Assembly (NCBI RefSeq): GCF_949987515.2
Contig: NC_082703.1
Coordinates: forward strand, 13,292,680-13,356,679
Length of the DNA: 64,000 nt
Direction of reading: 5' to 3'
Origin: Delphinus delphis
Taxonomy: Eukaryota > Chordata > Mammalia > Artiodactyla > Delphinidae
Position 1 is the first letter of the stretch. Every line of letters starts with the position of its first letter. Position numbers and translations under genes: made by a program. Shown here piece after piece: positions 13,291 to 27,239 of the stretch. A model generated the notes under the pieces. That model saw only the letters and a program-made list of their open reading frames with translations, had not been told where the DNA came from and did no database searches.

Positions 13291-14719
13291 AGGCGTATAT
13301 GCCCCCAGTGTATCAGCTAAACACTAAATAAAGCTCAGAAATCTATGATTTGTGGATTGGAGATATACATTTCCTTTTCCTTTTTTCTTGCTTCTTTAGC
13401 AGCAAGAAATTAATTAGTATCTTAGAAAAATTAAAGAAAGGGCACATTTGAAACTCAAATCAGCAACTACCTATTACCATCTTCAGGAGAAGGTTCCAAG
13501 GTTATACATGCTCTAACTTTAAAAAACAACTAGCAAACCAGTGTGTGCACACAGGCAAACTCACTTTTACCCTCATTCTAGACAGCAACTTACTGTGTTC
13601 AAGTTCTGAATAATGATTCTGATTCTGAATAATGATTCTTGATGCCTCCTGATGGATTCAGAAGAAAGTGCTATTGATTCGGTAGAATGATACTGTTCTT
13701 GCTGAGAACAAGCTAAAGAAGAATTGTATTTTTTTTTTCCTTTTGCTTAGTTTGCTTATTGCATTTATTTCCTGCCAAGCTTACAGATGACCCAGAAGTA
13801 ACTGGGGAGTGAAACTGAATAAGATCATTTGGTTTTAGTCTAGGCCGTATTCTTTTGACACTACTGATCAAAAGTACAGAAAAACAAAATATTCTAAATG
13901 GAAAAATACATAGAAATGTTAGATAGAAAATACTAAGTCTCAGAAGTGGACAGAGAACAACCCAGGTGCAGTAAATGCTGAGTTCTTGGCTTTAGTAATT
14001 CCTGCAGAGAATCAACTGCACCTTCCTCTGTGCTCCATAACACTTTATATATTGTATGAAAAATAATTTGTGGGTCTGTCTTCCTTGCCTAACTTGAGCC
14101 CCTTGAAGTCAGGGACCATATTTTATACTCTTTCTCATATCTCCGTAAGTGCTCAATGTATTTTAAAAAAGAGGAACACCTAACCCACGTTCCCATCCCT
14201 GGAGATGCCTATGTTTCCTAAAAGGAATGTCTTATCCAGAGGAAGCTCCACTGCAACAGAGGAGTCTACTGTATCTAAGTTTAGAACTAAAAATGAAAGT
14301 ATTATGAGGTTACATAGGAAACCCCTGAAAAAAACCAATAGAACAGGATTAGGATACAGATTTAGAAAATTGCATTATAAATAAATCAGAATGAGCAAAC
14401 ACAAAATCTGATGTGGCAATCTGAAATTGTTGAATGAAAATGTTATGCTTTTAATTCAGTCAAAAAAAATTATTATAAGCATATACATATAACAGTACTT
14501 TCCAGTAAAAGTTTGGCTGCCTATTATTTTTTAGCTTTTTTTCGAACATATCTTTTATTCCTGAAAGCAAGGCAAATAGTTTTGAGGAGAGAGCTATTTG
14601 AATTAGTATAAGAAAATAAATAAATAGCAATAGTAAACTAATCAAGCATTTAGTCATTTATGTTATGCAAAGAACTTACTTTTCTCTCTCTAGGAGAATA
14701 CTGGGCTTATGAATGGTAG

Positions 14720-15105
14720 GCCTTTATAAGGCTGAATAAAACTCCATTTTATGAATATACTATATTTAGTTTATCCACTCATTTCTTGATGGACACTTGA
14801 GTTGCCCCCACCTTTTGGCTATAATAATGCTACTATGAACATGAGTGTACAAATATTCCTTTGAGTCTCTGCTTCAGTTCTTTTGAATACATACCCAGAA
14901 GTTGAACTGTTGAATCATAGTCATTCTATTTTTATTTTTGAGGAAACTCCATACTGTTTTTCACAGTCACTGCATCATTTACTTCCCCACCAACAGTGCA
15001 CAAGGGTTCCAATTTCTCCACATTCTCGTTAATATTTATTTTTTCTCTTTCATTTTTTAAAAAATAGTAGCTATCCTAATGGGTGTGAAGTGGTATTACC
15101 GTAAA
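14720..15105 (-). mobile_element. Old LINE-1 ORF2 C-terminal fragment, antisense
   Basis: The plus strand contains reverse-complement LINE-1 landmarks: tttatccactcatttcttgatggacac, ggctataataatgctactatgaac and caccaacagtgcacaagggttcc-like pieces, in order. Truncated and diverged. Confidence 0.75.
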
Positions 15106-18100
15106 TTTCTTTTATGTTTCTTTTCAAGACTATGTCTAATGCAAATATTTTTAAATAAAAACCGACTTCCCAAGATTCTGTAAATGACTTAAAAATATGG
15201 TAAAAAGCAAACCTATCGAAATTTCTCATATTAAATTATGCTTAATAAAGCTGATTTTGGTTTTTACTTGACCTGTGTTTTCATTTCACTGACTTAAAAT
15301 CTATATAAAAATAAATTTGATAAAATATTCATTTTTTACTATTATGGGAGTATAGTATAATCAGCTGCTTTATGACAATAGGGTATAAAGAAGTATAGTA
15401 ATTGTGTACTTCTAGCAGGCTGCTAGTGATAGTAGTCCTCCAAAAGAGGTTAAAAACAATACATTTTCTGTATTTTGATTTGAGTTTACATACATTTTTA
15501 TGAGACACTAAAGTATGTACATTTATTTAGTCATATTTTCTTTACAGTTATAAACCAAGGTTTATATATGCTAGAAAGAGATAGCATGTTTTTACTAAAG
15601 GTACCATTATACATTTTAAATAGAGTTTAAAATATCTCCAGAAATGACCTGATGAGAAATTAGAGCTAAAAAAAATGAAAGAAAAAAATGGTATTTAATA
15701 TTCTAAACTAAAATAAACTGAGTCTTATTTCAAGGACAACATTAAAAAACTTTTTTATACATAAAGGGAACAAACAGTCTGACAAATTACAGCTACGATA
15801 GTTCATGACTAGCGGTGTTTATGAAAGATGACATTATTCTGACCCACCCGCCACCATCTCAAATTATTTGTCCCCAGCCCAAATAGCATACAGACACAAA
15901 TAAACCTTAAGTAATGTTTGTAGAAATCTTGGTGTGACAAAAGTAGATAATTACTTCAAATAACTTAACATTTCTAATTTGTGATTATGTGATAATACAT
16001 CCATTTTGGAGAAAGCTATAGTTAAGGGTAACTAGCACCATTCATATATTGAAAGTGATTCTTCCCACATAAGCTCTCATTCTGTGCTAGCAAAAAATAC
16101 TATGCATTCATTTTGAGTAAATGTGGCTTAATTGATAGAACCAGCCATTTGTATAAAGGCTTCTGCAAACAATTACCCAAGAATCGTGACAAGGACTACC
16201 TAAGAGTGAGTTAGTATAAAATTTCAGTAAGCTATTTTCAGCTTCTTGACAGCCTAATGTTTTCTCATCTTGATAATCTTAAAAGACTTAAGGCAAACAT
16301 TTCTATATGCAGTTTGTAAAGAAATATCTGTAGCCATTTGGAAGTGTTAAAAATTTTAAATCCCAGCGGCCCACTGATTTGCCTTGGAATATAAGAAGAC
16401 TTGGCAAGGTTATTTGTTGAAGAGTGAAACTAAGAAACACTTTAAGATTCATTCTCTAAGATTCATTCTCTTTGTGCGAGATGAAGACCTATAGTTTTCA
16501 TGACATAGACTGAACTGAGAAACTTTCACATCTTACTGAAAATGACTTGTGGAGATAGATATATCCTGGGGCAGATGTTGGAACTAACAGTAATTCCAGA
16601 AGTTCTTTTAGGAAAGGCACATACTATATCATCATAACTGGCCATCAGGTGGTTCTGTGTAAATCATTATGACTGAGTTACAAAGTAAATGTCTCTCTCA
16701 GTCTCTCCCTGTCTCTTTTTCTCTGACACGCACACACATACACACAAATGCATTCTCAGTAAGAGTTTATTTTATAAATTCTGTAGCACTAGAGTTCTTG
16801 TGAATAAGTTCCAAAAATTTAGCCCTTGTCACGATATTAGGCAAAGGTAACCAGAATTCCATACCCTACACAAAGTTAACAAATTTTCAAGCATTTTCTT
16901 TTTCCTTCAGTTGAAACATGGTAAAAAATGAGTAGAATCTATAAAGGAAAGAGGTTTATAAATAAATCAGACTCACTGTTATTAACACGTGAAAATATAA
17001 CAATGGCTCAGTTTGAAATTTCCTAGAGCGCAGAGACAGTGTCTTATTCATCCTTATATACTTAACAGCTATCAAAATGTCTGAACATGTAAGTACTAAC
17101 AAACACGCTGAATTGAATATAAATACACAAAAAGTTAACAAAGCATTCGACTTTTAAGTGTTAGGGGAATAATTTGTACCTTAAGAAATATCTTTAAGGA
17201 AAGTGTCGATGCCCTCCAGCCAAAGACCACTAGGAACACAGCTATCATTGAACAAGTTGGGACGTTACTTGTTACAGTGAGGGAGAGAACACAGGCCATG
17301 GGGAACATAGGCACCTCAGTAAGACTATGTTAGAATCCATTATAGCTTTTGAGCTTAGTTAAGATATTTCAGGGGAGGATATAAGGAAGCAAAGGTTTGT
17401 TCTAGATTGTATGCCATTAGAAAATGGGGGCAATTCTATGGCTGGGTAAAAAAGCAACTGTCACGTATATTAGCCAGTTGAAGAAGATGTTTACTATGTT
17501 GTGAGTTCACAATGACCTTGTTTTTGTCTGTGGCCTAGATGTGTCACAACAGTTCCCATTTATAAGGTGTTATTTTCTTTCTCAAAAAGAACATTTAATT
17601 GATAATGAAAAAATTATTTCTACTGATTATCTGAGCAAACATTTACAAGTGAAAAAAATAATAAACTTGTCTTTGGGAACTCTTCCTGTGCCAAATTTAA
17701 TTGCCTATCATTGCCATCCATAAAACCAATAGATTATTGAATGTAATGGCGGCAGTGATTTAGTTCCTTTCCAATATTATAGTCTAACTAAAAATGTTCA
17801 AGGGCTGAACGATTCTCCAATAAATAATTCAAATAATATAGCCAGGTATTTAAGGATAAACCTAACCTTGGCATGATCAAGATGTAGGAATACCAAAATT
17901 ACCAGAGAGATCTTTTGGTATATTCCCTGCATAAGTACTCTTCAGCTAAAGAATTCAGATGTAGTGGGAAAGATTTACAGAGGTCTACAGTGCTTTTCTG
18001 CAATTATCCTTTGTTGAATACATAAAGAGCACATCTCCCACTGCTCTTGATCTTTCCTAATTGTGTTGGGACATCAAGCTTTATAGAGTTTACTGGAAGA

Positions 18101-20072
18101 CATATGTGTAAACGAGTGTCTTAAGGAAAATGAATGAAAAATTCTAAGTATAGGGACTGCAAGTACTCAAAGAAGTCCTTCTGCTTGTGCACCTTCTTCA
18201 ATTCAAGCCCTTAAGCAGTAGGCTCATAACACAAAGCAAAATTCCCTAATTATGACACTAAGAACTCACCATAGTTTCTGAGGGATAGCCTCAGTGGTTA
18301 ATTAAGCTCACTTAATTAAATTAGGTAAATACAAAAGTTATTGAACTTCATTAAACACATAAAACATAATAAATACACGTTATGTTATCCTACATCATTA
18401 AAAGATATAAGGTCTTTCATTGAAAAATACTTAGGAAAACCCAGATAGCCAAACAAATAAGGAATTAGTGAACAAGATTATACAGTAGAATAAAAAAAAA
18501 AATCTACTATGTAATAAATACATTGTAAAGTGATCATATATACTTTCATCATTTCAATCGAAAAAATACATTTCATTTCTTTTAGCCCACAGAGAAATGA
18601 TTGGTCAAAATCAAAAGAAAGCTGCTCTCATATCCTACCAATAAAAACTTTTCATAAGCTGTTCTTATGTTTAAACAACTTACAGTTTGTAAATGTGGGT
18701 TACTTGAAAGCTTAACTGATTTTCAGACCAATTAAAGATAGGTCTATTTTAAAAAATAGACTAGTGTTCCTGAATTTTAACCTTAAAGAATCTATAAAGC
18801 AGCATTCTGATTTGCTTTAAATAACAACATTGAGAACATTTACACAATTATATCACACTACTGGACAATGCAAATCTACTGGCAAAGTGTGATGATAAAA
18901 GTTTAGCAATATTTTCCGACTCAGGTTCACAGGAAAAAAGTTAACAGAAGTGGGTAAGACAACCATTTGTTTTGACGGAAACTCTGTTGCAAGGCAGCCA
19001 TTTTGTAAACCTGTCTTTCTGCAATCTCTGTAGCTTCTTAAGGACTTTACTCACTTTATTCTCTATGAGTAAAATTTTCCGGACATAGCTACCTCATTTC
19101 CATCCTTTAATAGGTTTATAGAAAGTTTGCAATCATTCATTCCTTTAAATGTTCTTTAGCTCTGTGATCTGGGCACCAATTTTACAATGTATGTACATTC
19201 ACTTCCTATTTTTTCTATTCCAAAAAATATGCCATTCTCCTTTCTGCTCTTATAGCTTCTAACACATATAAAAGAACTTTCTACTTCACATTTTCAAATA
19301 CTTCTTAGGAAAGACTATCTTTACTTTCATTCTTTGGTCAAATCATGTTTAAAAAGAGCATCTCAACTTCTGTTAACCATTTTTCTCTGAAAAGCATCAC
19401 ATAAGGACCTAAAGAAAGTACGTTGAATAATGTCTGCCGTTTTCTTTTCTTTCAGAAACAAAATATATAAACTATCATTCAGTAACATTATTCTTCTGTT
19501 CTTAAAAAAAAAAGTAATCATGTAAAATGTATGTGTGTGTCTGTATGATCATGGCTATTTTCTTCTCCAGGAGATTAGAAGATCTTTAGGTCCAAAACCC
19601 GCAATAATTCAAAGTACTACCCACAACATTTAAGCATGATATTTGGCCCAAAGTGTACTTTAAATAATGGAGACAGTAAGTAACATTGACACTGAGAGCC
19701 ATGATTAAGGTAAACGTAGGGAAATATAAAAGGATCCAAGAACTTTCTATGAAGTCCTAGTCCTTTAAGTGTCAAATGTTCTCTGGTTAAGAATTAAAAT
19801 ATCAAGAAGACTATGTATAAAAATATACCCTTAAGAGAAAGAAATGAGTAAAATCATAAACTTCTGGTATGATGGTACTAAGCATAAAGCATTTAAATAT
19901 TGCTTCCATTCTTAATCGAATTTCTTTTCCTTCTACATTCTTGGCTAGCCTTTTCTTCTATAAACCATCATTAATATTACCATTTGGTAGGTTTTTCTTT
20001 CTGTTTTACAAAGAGTATAGGCAAGCAGTTATTTTATTTTTCCTTATTAGGTTTTAAAAATGAAAGAAGACG

Positions 20073-20282
20073 GGGCTTCCCTGGTGGCGCAGTGGTTGAG
20101 AGTCTGCCTGCCGATGCAGGGGACGCGGGTTCGTACCCCAGTCCGGGAAGATCCCACATGCTGCGGAGCGGCTGGGCTCGTGAGCCATGGCCGCTGAGCC
20201 TGCGCGTCCGGAGCCTGTGCTCCGCAACGGGAGAGGCCACAACAGTGAGAGGCCCGCGTACAGAAAAAAAAAAAAAAAAAAA
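20073..20282 (+). mobile_element. CHR-type tRNA-Glu SINE (young type)
   Basis: A full-length copy with tRNA-derived head and a long poly-A tail. It is flanked by a perfect target-site duplication gaaagaagac at 20062-20071 and 20283-20292, as expected for LINE-driven retroposition. Several overlapping open frames on both strands are by-products of this repeat. Confidence 0.96.
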
Positions 20283-21490
20283 GAAAGAAGACTTATTCTG
20301 CAAACAAGTTCACAAAATCGGTCGCTCTTCTGGAGAATAGGATACTCTCCCATGTCTGTTATTGCCACTGGCATTCTAATAACTTCTTAAAAACAAGAGT
20401 CATTTTTATGTCTTGTCATAAGCAATATATCATTCATTTTGCATTCATTTCAGTGCAATGGAGGATAATAGAATAATGGAAAACAATATATGGGAAGATT
20501 AGAACATCAATAGAGAAAAAAGATTCTTCTTCACTCACCTGGGCCCTATTTCCAAACACTGAAGCCAAATACATATAACTAGAATTATAAGGAGCAATGA
20601 ATTTTTCCCCACAAAGAAAAAAACCTGAGGGAAAGGACATAAAGAAAAACTCATACACAGAATGTTACTCCATCTCAGAAAGAAAAGAGATACAAACTGG
20701 AGATGACGAGTTCTGATAATCCACAAATCAAAGGACAGCCTATTTGTAAAGCATTCCTTATCTAGTACTGTCTAATTAATCTCCTAATAACTACTTCTTT
20801 TAAAAGAAACTCCCACATATAAAAAACAGTACTCATTATTATTTCTGATTATATTTCCCCCTTTCATTCAGAAACACTTGAGCACATAATTCACTGTATT
20901 TCTCTCCATGCCCTGTCAGGCTATCAATTCAGATGACCTTCAATGTCCACATCAAAAGAAATCTAGCAATTCTAAAACTGTCAGAGGCTGATTATCAAAC
21001 ACATAATTTTAAGATACTCTAAGTTATTGACACTCTAAGTAAACCTGACCCTTTCCCTGAGAAAAGAAAATACTGTTCACCTACCTATCACAGTCAGAAG
21101 CACAAGAAGGCTAATCTGATTAAAAAGCTTCCTAGGAAATAGTTAGTACCCACCTTGTGCCCACTAAGGTCATGTATCCTCAAAGAACCAGCGTGAATAT
21201 ACTCTCACCCAAACAGGAACATTGAGTCTATTGTGGTCTTGCGAGGGGGGGAGAAAGACAAAAGGGTACGGATATTTGTTTCAAAACAATCTCAACAAAT
21301 TTAATGCCCAAGAGTTTCCTTCAGAACAAGACAGAAAACAAGGAAAGTTAACAATTCTAACAATGCCCATAAGATGGTGTTCTGATCTAAAACAAGGAAA
21401 CTTTATCCACAGAAAAGAAACAAGCATTTAATTTTGATGCAGTAATAAACAGAAAAGGACACCAATGTAGCTAGAAGTAAAATGTAAAGA

Positions 21491-21623
21491 GGGGACTTCC
21501 CTGGTGGTCCAGTGGTTAAGAATCCACCTTCCAATGCAGGGGGTGCGGGTTTGATCCCCGGTTGGGTAACTAAGATCCCACATGCTGCGCAGTGCAGCCA
21601 AAAGATTTAAAAAAAAAAAAAAA
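21491..21623 (+). mobile_element. Short CHR-related SINE (tRNA head only)
   Basis: This copy of about 130 bp has the tRNA-Glu-derived head (ggacttccctggtggtccag) and a B-box-like ggtttgatcccc, then ends soon after gatcccacatgctgcgcagtg in poly-A, lacking the longer body of the other copies. It is flanked by a perfect 15-bp target-site duplication agtaaaatgtaaaga (21476-21490 and 21624-21638). It resembles the short ruminant-type tRNA SINE layout. Confidence 0.9.
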
Positions 21624-21754
21624 AGTAAAATGTAAAGAAAAAAAAAAGATTGAGCTTTAGTAATTCAAAAAATGAGACTATATGAGGATGAAAAGTAGAA
21701 AAAAATAGTACAGGGTGACCATATAATTTATAAACCAAACTGTCACATTTTTTT

Positions 21755-22760
21755 TTGCCCAGGGTGATAATTTTTAAAATCTTTTCATTTGAAATAATTT
21801 CCAACACAGGGAAAAACTGCAAAATAGGTACAGAGAATTCCTATATACTCTTTGCCCAGGCTTACCAATTTTTAATATTTTGTCCATGTTCTTTATATCC
21901 TCTCTCTTTCCCCTCTATATCTCTATGTATGTATGTAGAAGCAATAAACAATTTTCTAAACCATTTCAGAAGGTTGCAATACATCATGTCTCTTTGCCTT
22001 TTATTACTTCAGTGTTTATTTCCTAAAAACGTGGATATTTTCTTACGTAAGCACTGTATAGTAAGTAAATTCAGGAAATTTAACATTAGTACAATACTTT
22101 TATCTAATAGAGTGTACATATTCCAATTTTGTTATTGTTCCAATAATATCCTTTATAGCATTTCCCCCCTCCAGTCCAGGATCATGTATTTTGCATTTAG
22201 TTGTCATGTCTCTTTAATCTCTTTTAATTTGAAATAATTCCTCAGCCTTTGTCTTTCATGACACTGACATTTTTGAAAAATACAGGCCAATTATTTTGTA
22301 GAATGCACCTAAATTTGTGTTTGTCTAATGTCTCCCGGTGAGATTTAGTTATGCATCCCTGGCTAGAATACAACATGAGAGATGTTGTGTCCTTCTCAGG
22401 TATTACATCTGACAGCATGCAAGGTTTATCTGACTCTCACTGATTATATTAATTTTGCTTCCCCAGTAAGGGTATTATCAGATTTCTCCACTGTACAGTT
22501 ACTGTTTTCCCCGAGTAATAATCCATCTATCGACAGCCACACTCAGAACCACGCAAACATCCTGCTCCTCATCGGATCTGGTCCTTGAGATTTAGCATCC
22601 ACTAAGGATTCTTGTCTTAGCCAGTTGCAAGTGATGGTTGCAAATGGTGATTTTCCAATTTCAACAGTTCCTCCACATTTATCAATGCGCATTCCAACAG
22701 TGAGAAAGAACGCTCCCCACTCACTCATTTATTATCACTGTATGAACATATCTATTCCTG
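21755..22760. mobile_element. Probable old LINE-1-type repeat
   Basis: Long stretches look like a common mammalian repeat, probably LINE-derived, for example agtccaggatcatg, ttagttgtcatgtctcttta, acaggccaattattttgtagaatg and tttctccactgtacagttact in order. A 160-codon open frame at 21755-22237 falls inside it and is not a gene. I recall the block from old LINE-1 regions but cannot name the subfamily or be sure of orientation. Confidence 0.5.
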
Positions 22761-25339
22761 TTTTATCTAATGGGTTATAATCCATTACTCTCATTATTTA
22801 CTCAATCTTACAATACACCTAAAATAGGTTCAGAATTACTATACCATATTATTGCAAAACAACTTAATAGAAGGAAGTGAGGGTTTGTTTGAAATTGCCC
22901 TTTTTTACCCCATTCTAGACTGAAGGTATAAAGTCAAAGAACTGCGCTCAAAAGTTACTTAGACTAGTTCTTCTTTATTTCCTTTAGTGTGGTTATTTAT
23001 TTGAAATGCAGGTGGTTCATTAGTTTCTGTTTGCTCAATGCTTTAGAATGCAACTTTGAGGCAAAAAATGGGAGTTGAATTTGCATTAAACAGTATAAAC
23101 TGTAAAAATTTCATTGTTATTTTAGTATGAAATCTGTCATCTTTCTACTTACCAAAGGTCTAATTACAAGTTTCAACTATTAATATCATTAAGTTCTCTC
23201 AGGATATAAACAATAATAACACATAAAACTGTCACTAATGATCTAGTCAAAGCCTTTTCAAAGATTTAATGTAGAATTTGATTAGCCAATGCTGATCTCC
23301 CCTTTTCCATAAGATTTATAAAATGAGTCAACCATTGAAGCATGCATCATTGCCATTTCAGATGCCCTTTTATAATAACTACATCTGCATTCTACAGTTA
23401 GATTCATGTTGAAAATTCTTAAAAACTTGTCACCTTTTTCTTAAAAAAAAAAAAAACACAACCAACAATGCTAGATTTTGTTTTAGTACTATTTTGGAAA
23501 AGTCTTTTGAAACTGAAGAAGATGAAAAATCAAAAACAGAAAAAGGAAAAAAATTAAATAAGAACAAGCTTACCAATATAAAACTTAAAATTTTGTAGAT
23601 TGGAATATATGAGAGATATTTTAAAGCAGAAGACAGATTTATCTTTTAATTTATTTATCCATAAAATATGGCTTTACCATAAAATAATTACCAATGGCTT
23701 CTTTCTCATCAGTCTATTTTATGACCCCTAAGCAAATAAGTGAAAATACACCCTCCAAAATCATATCACACTGGAGCAGGAGTGTTCTCAGTCTCGGATG
23801 GTTCTCAATCTAAAACACCCTAAAACACCCTAAAATGGCTCTTGACTGTGACAATGTCATGGCTGGGGGTGGGGACAGAGGTCAGCCGTGGAATATCCCT
23901 TTTGACACCCTTCAGAAGCACAAGAGGATTCTTGCTATATAAAAATTATAGGTGTTTAATAATGTTATGGAAACTGCTTTATGAACTAGCTAAGTGTTAA
24001 AATGAAACATCTGAAATCAACACATTGATAGATAGGAGGTTTCTAATACTCAGCAAAAACATCTAACACAATAATAGCCTCATAAGAATCAACAGAATCA
24101 AAAGCCGTTTTTGTTAAAAGATCAAATTAATAATGGCCTCATATAACTGTATGGAAATTTAGAAAAGCTCATGAGTATGTATATACTGCTTCATGGAGGA
24201 GAAAAATAATAGTACCCTGGAAGGCACAAGGAGACTATGTCAAAAAGGAAATTATACTGAATCCTGCTGAGAGGCTGCACAAGGAAGTGACCACTGTGTG
24301 TGTGGGAGGAATATATATAGATGATGGAATTTACTGATAAACTTGGGGAGAAAAAAGAAAATATTTCAGTACAGTGGTTAGGAACAAAAAGTGGACCAGG
24401 TAAGTTTAGTTTAGAATAAGAAGTAAGAAAACAGACAGAACCCATGAGCAAACTCTTTATGCTCTGCAGGGAAAGCAGAAAAATGGGTGCCTAGAGAGTG
24501 ATGCAGCGATCAAGAGAAAACAATTTTGTTTTACTTTATTTTTTAAAGTGGGAGCTATTAGAATCTGTCTATATGCAAATGGTATAAGCCAATAGGGAGA
24601 ACATAATTGCAGGTCCTTGAGTAAGTGAGATGGGATAGGATCCAGAGCAAACTCAGAAGAGGGCTGACCTTAGCCAGAAGCAGTATGCTTCTTTCATTGT
24701 AGTGAGAAGGAATGCAGAGTATCTGAGTACAGATGCAGCTAGGCTGGTGGAACTGGTCATAGCACTAACTTCTTATTTGATGGCATCTATTTTTTCAATG
24801 AAATATAAGAAGCTCTTTCTAAACATACTCAAAACTATTTGAACTATCAGCTAGTCTATTGCAAATATCCTAAATAAATTTAAAAGTTAAGTACACATAT
24901 ACTGTTATTATGCTAGATCTGTGCTTTTCATGTATTTCGGACCCACCCCTTTTTCTTCCTTCTACTTCTTTCTCCTTCATTCTACTTTTGCTTCATCCTC
25001 AGGCCTGAATTACCACAATTTGCTCCAGGGCAGTTTCCTTACTTCCCATCTTTCCTTATATTAATATATTTAATGAATGTATGTCTAATTCATTTTCCTG
25101 AATTAGAAACACAACAAACATCTTCTGTTCCACCAAACAGAATAACTATGCCCTCTTTTCTTCATCAAGCTAAATTAGACATGTGAAGACTTGGGGATGG
25201 GCAGTGGGAGAAGAGGGAGACAAGGGAATCAACATCTCTTAGAGGAGCAGAATTCTACCACACCCTCCTAATCATACTGATGCAGATCTATGGCTCATCT
25301 GGTCTTAATAACTTACTGCTAAAGGAAATTCCTCATGGA

Positions 25340-25450
25340 ATTTGGGAAACTGGGAAACTGCGGCTTCGAAATGCAAAGTAACTTTCCAGTCTACACAACT
25401 GGTAGGCAGCAGAAGTGACATTCCAATGCAGATATTCTTGATTCCAAAAA
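25340..25450 (-). mobile_element. MIR relic, antisense
   Basis: Reverse MIR core: gggaaactgcggcttcgaaa, gtaactttccagtctacaca, ggtaggcagcagaagtgaca. Short and diverged. Confidence 0.5.
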
Positions 25451-27239
25451 TTCGTGTAACTGTGCTATATAGCCAGTGTTGCAGTCTTGCAGTACGGCCA
25501 CGAACCTGCTGCTAGTGATAGCTTTTCCTCCGTAAAGTGGGCAAAGGGTTAGGAAGAGCACAGTGCCTCCTAGGTCACCAACAACCATCCTAGTCCAAAG
25601 CTTTGAGAAACTGCTCCCTAAGCAAATGTGTATACACAGCTCATTCGCTTCTTCCTACCAGTTAGCACATGTTCCTCATTGATATCTGCTTAAACAGCAC
25701 ACTGGAAGGTAGGAAAATGTAGGTGTAAGGCAAGTTCTGCTAGAAAACACCAGGCACAAAAGTGGGTATCTGTTCAAAGAAGGTTTTTGTTTTAGGTCAA
25801 CCTATATTTTTTTGCACCATCACACCCTGCTCCAGTTTTCTCAGCCTTATGAATGAGTAAGGTAAGGCAGGGACACTGACAAAGCTGGAGTACAGCAGGA
25901 AAAGACGGTATTCTGCAAAAATTCCATCAGTAAACTCTCCAACACTAAGTTAGTTACTTTAATTACAAAGCCTCTTTAATCCTAAATAATTACCAATTAC
26001 TCCCTTTACTCCACTATTCAGGGACACCTCATTTTTTAAATAATAAAGCCTCATGCCATGTGTTTCAATGACTTTTTAAATTTTCAGAAAAATAATTCTC
26101 CTACGTTAGATAAACTAGGAAAATACTGGCTACTGGGCTATTCCAACCTTAGGGCTGAGCCAGAGTAAATGGAAATAATGAACAGCACAGAAAGAAGATC
26201 ATGAAGGAGGGGACTATGGGCTTATCTACCAGTTACCAACTGATAAAGCAGCAAGCTGTTGATAACTTTTACTTTTAGTCAGAATTATTTCAGCTGTAAA
26301 TGCTAAAATCGTAATTTTGCTTTTTATTCACCTATAAAAAGCTAATGCATTAAACAATTAAGTTCTCTGCAGCACTATGAATAGTACTGAGAGTCCAATC
26401 ATACCCCTCATAACTCACAGTTGCTTAAATATATGTTTCTGATCAGCAGGTAGATTTAGAAAAATAAGCATGCCACCGAAATTCCTATTGTTCATGTAGT
26501 TACACTCAATGCTTAAATCCTCAGAGTACACATATGAGAAATGACTGATTCCAAATAGTAATAACTGATCAAAAGTAGTTTCAAGACTTCTACTTCTAGG
26601 AAACTGGAGTAGATGTACTTTTCTGTACTCTTCCCACTAAGTACACCTAAAAAAACCTAGACATCATATGTAAAATATATATAAGAACACTCTCAATGGT
26701 GGACAGAAGAAGGCAGACCAGTTAAGGACCTTGGTACCCAAGGAATGACTCATGGTGGTGAGTTCTCAAGTCCTTTTTGCCCCATATATACAGACTTAAG
26801 AGCTGAAGAAGCTGACAACTCAGAAAATGCCAATAGGTGCAGACAAACAAAAGCCTGTTCTCTCAAGCCAAAGGGCCAGGAAAGGGAAAGTCTGGCATGA
26901 CAGAAAACCTTTAGACAATAACTGCCTCTTCCAGTCAAATACTACAAAAAACGAAAACAACCCAGAAAAACAAAAACAAAAAAACTGTGGCTCTACCCCT
27001 ACTCATGAAGCAAAGGCCTGTGATGAGTCTAAATTTGCAAGCTCACTAGGAAACAAGACTTTATCTCTGCCAGGTAACAATTAGCCCCTCCTCACCACAG
27101 TGTTGGTGGAGACCACAGACTGCCACAAACTTTCACTACAGCCCAATGGTAACGAAGTCACCCCTCTTCTCCTCCTGTGATGTCAGTCAAAGCCATGTGG
27201 GGAAAAGATCAGCAAGGATAGAGAAGAACTCAATAACAC

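Noticed and set aside
20073..20150. tRNA-like A and B boxes suggesting a tRNA-Glu gene
   Set aside because: The sequence is the diverged tRNA-derived head of a SINE, joined to a non-tRNA body and poly-A tail.
21755..22237. 160-codon open frame, the longest listed
   Set aside because: Lies in an old interspersed repeat, probably LINE-derived; composition is AT-driven and no protein family is recognised.
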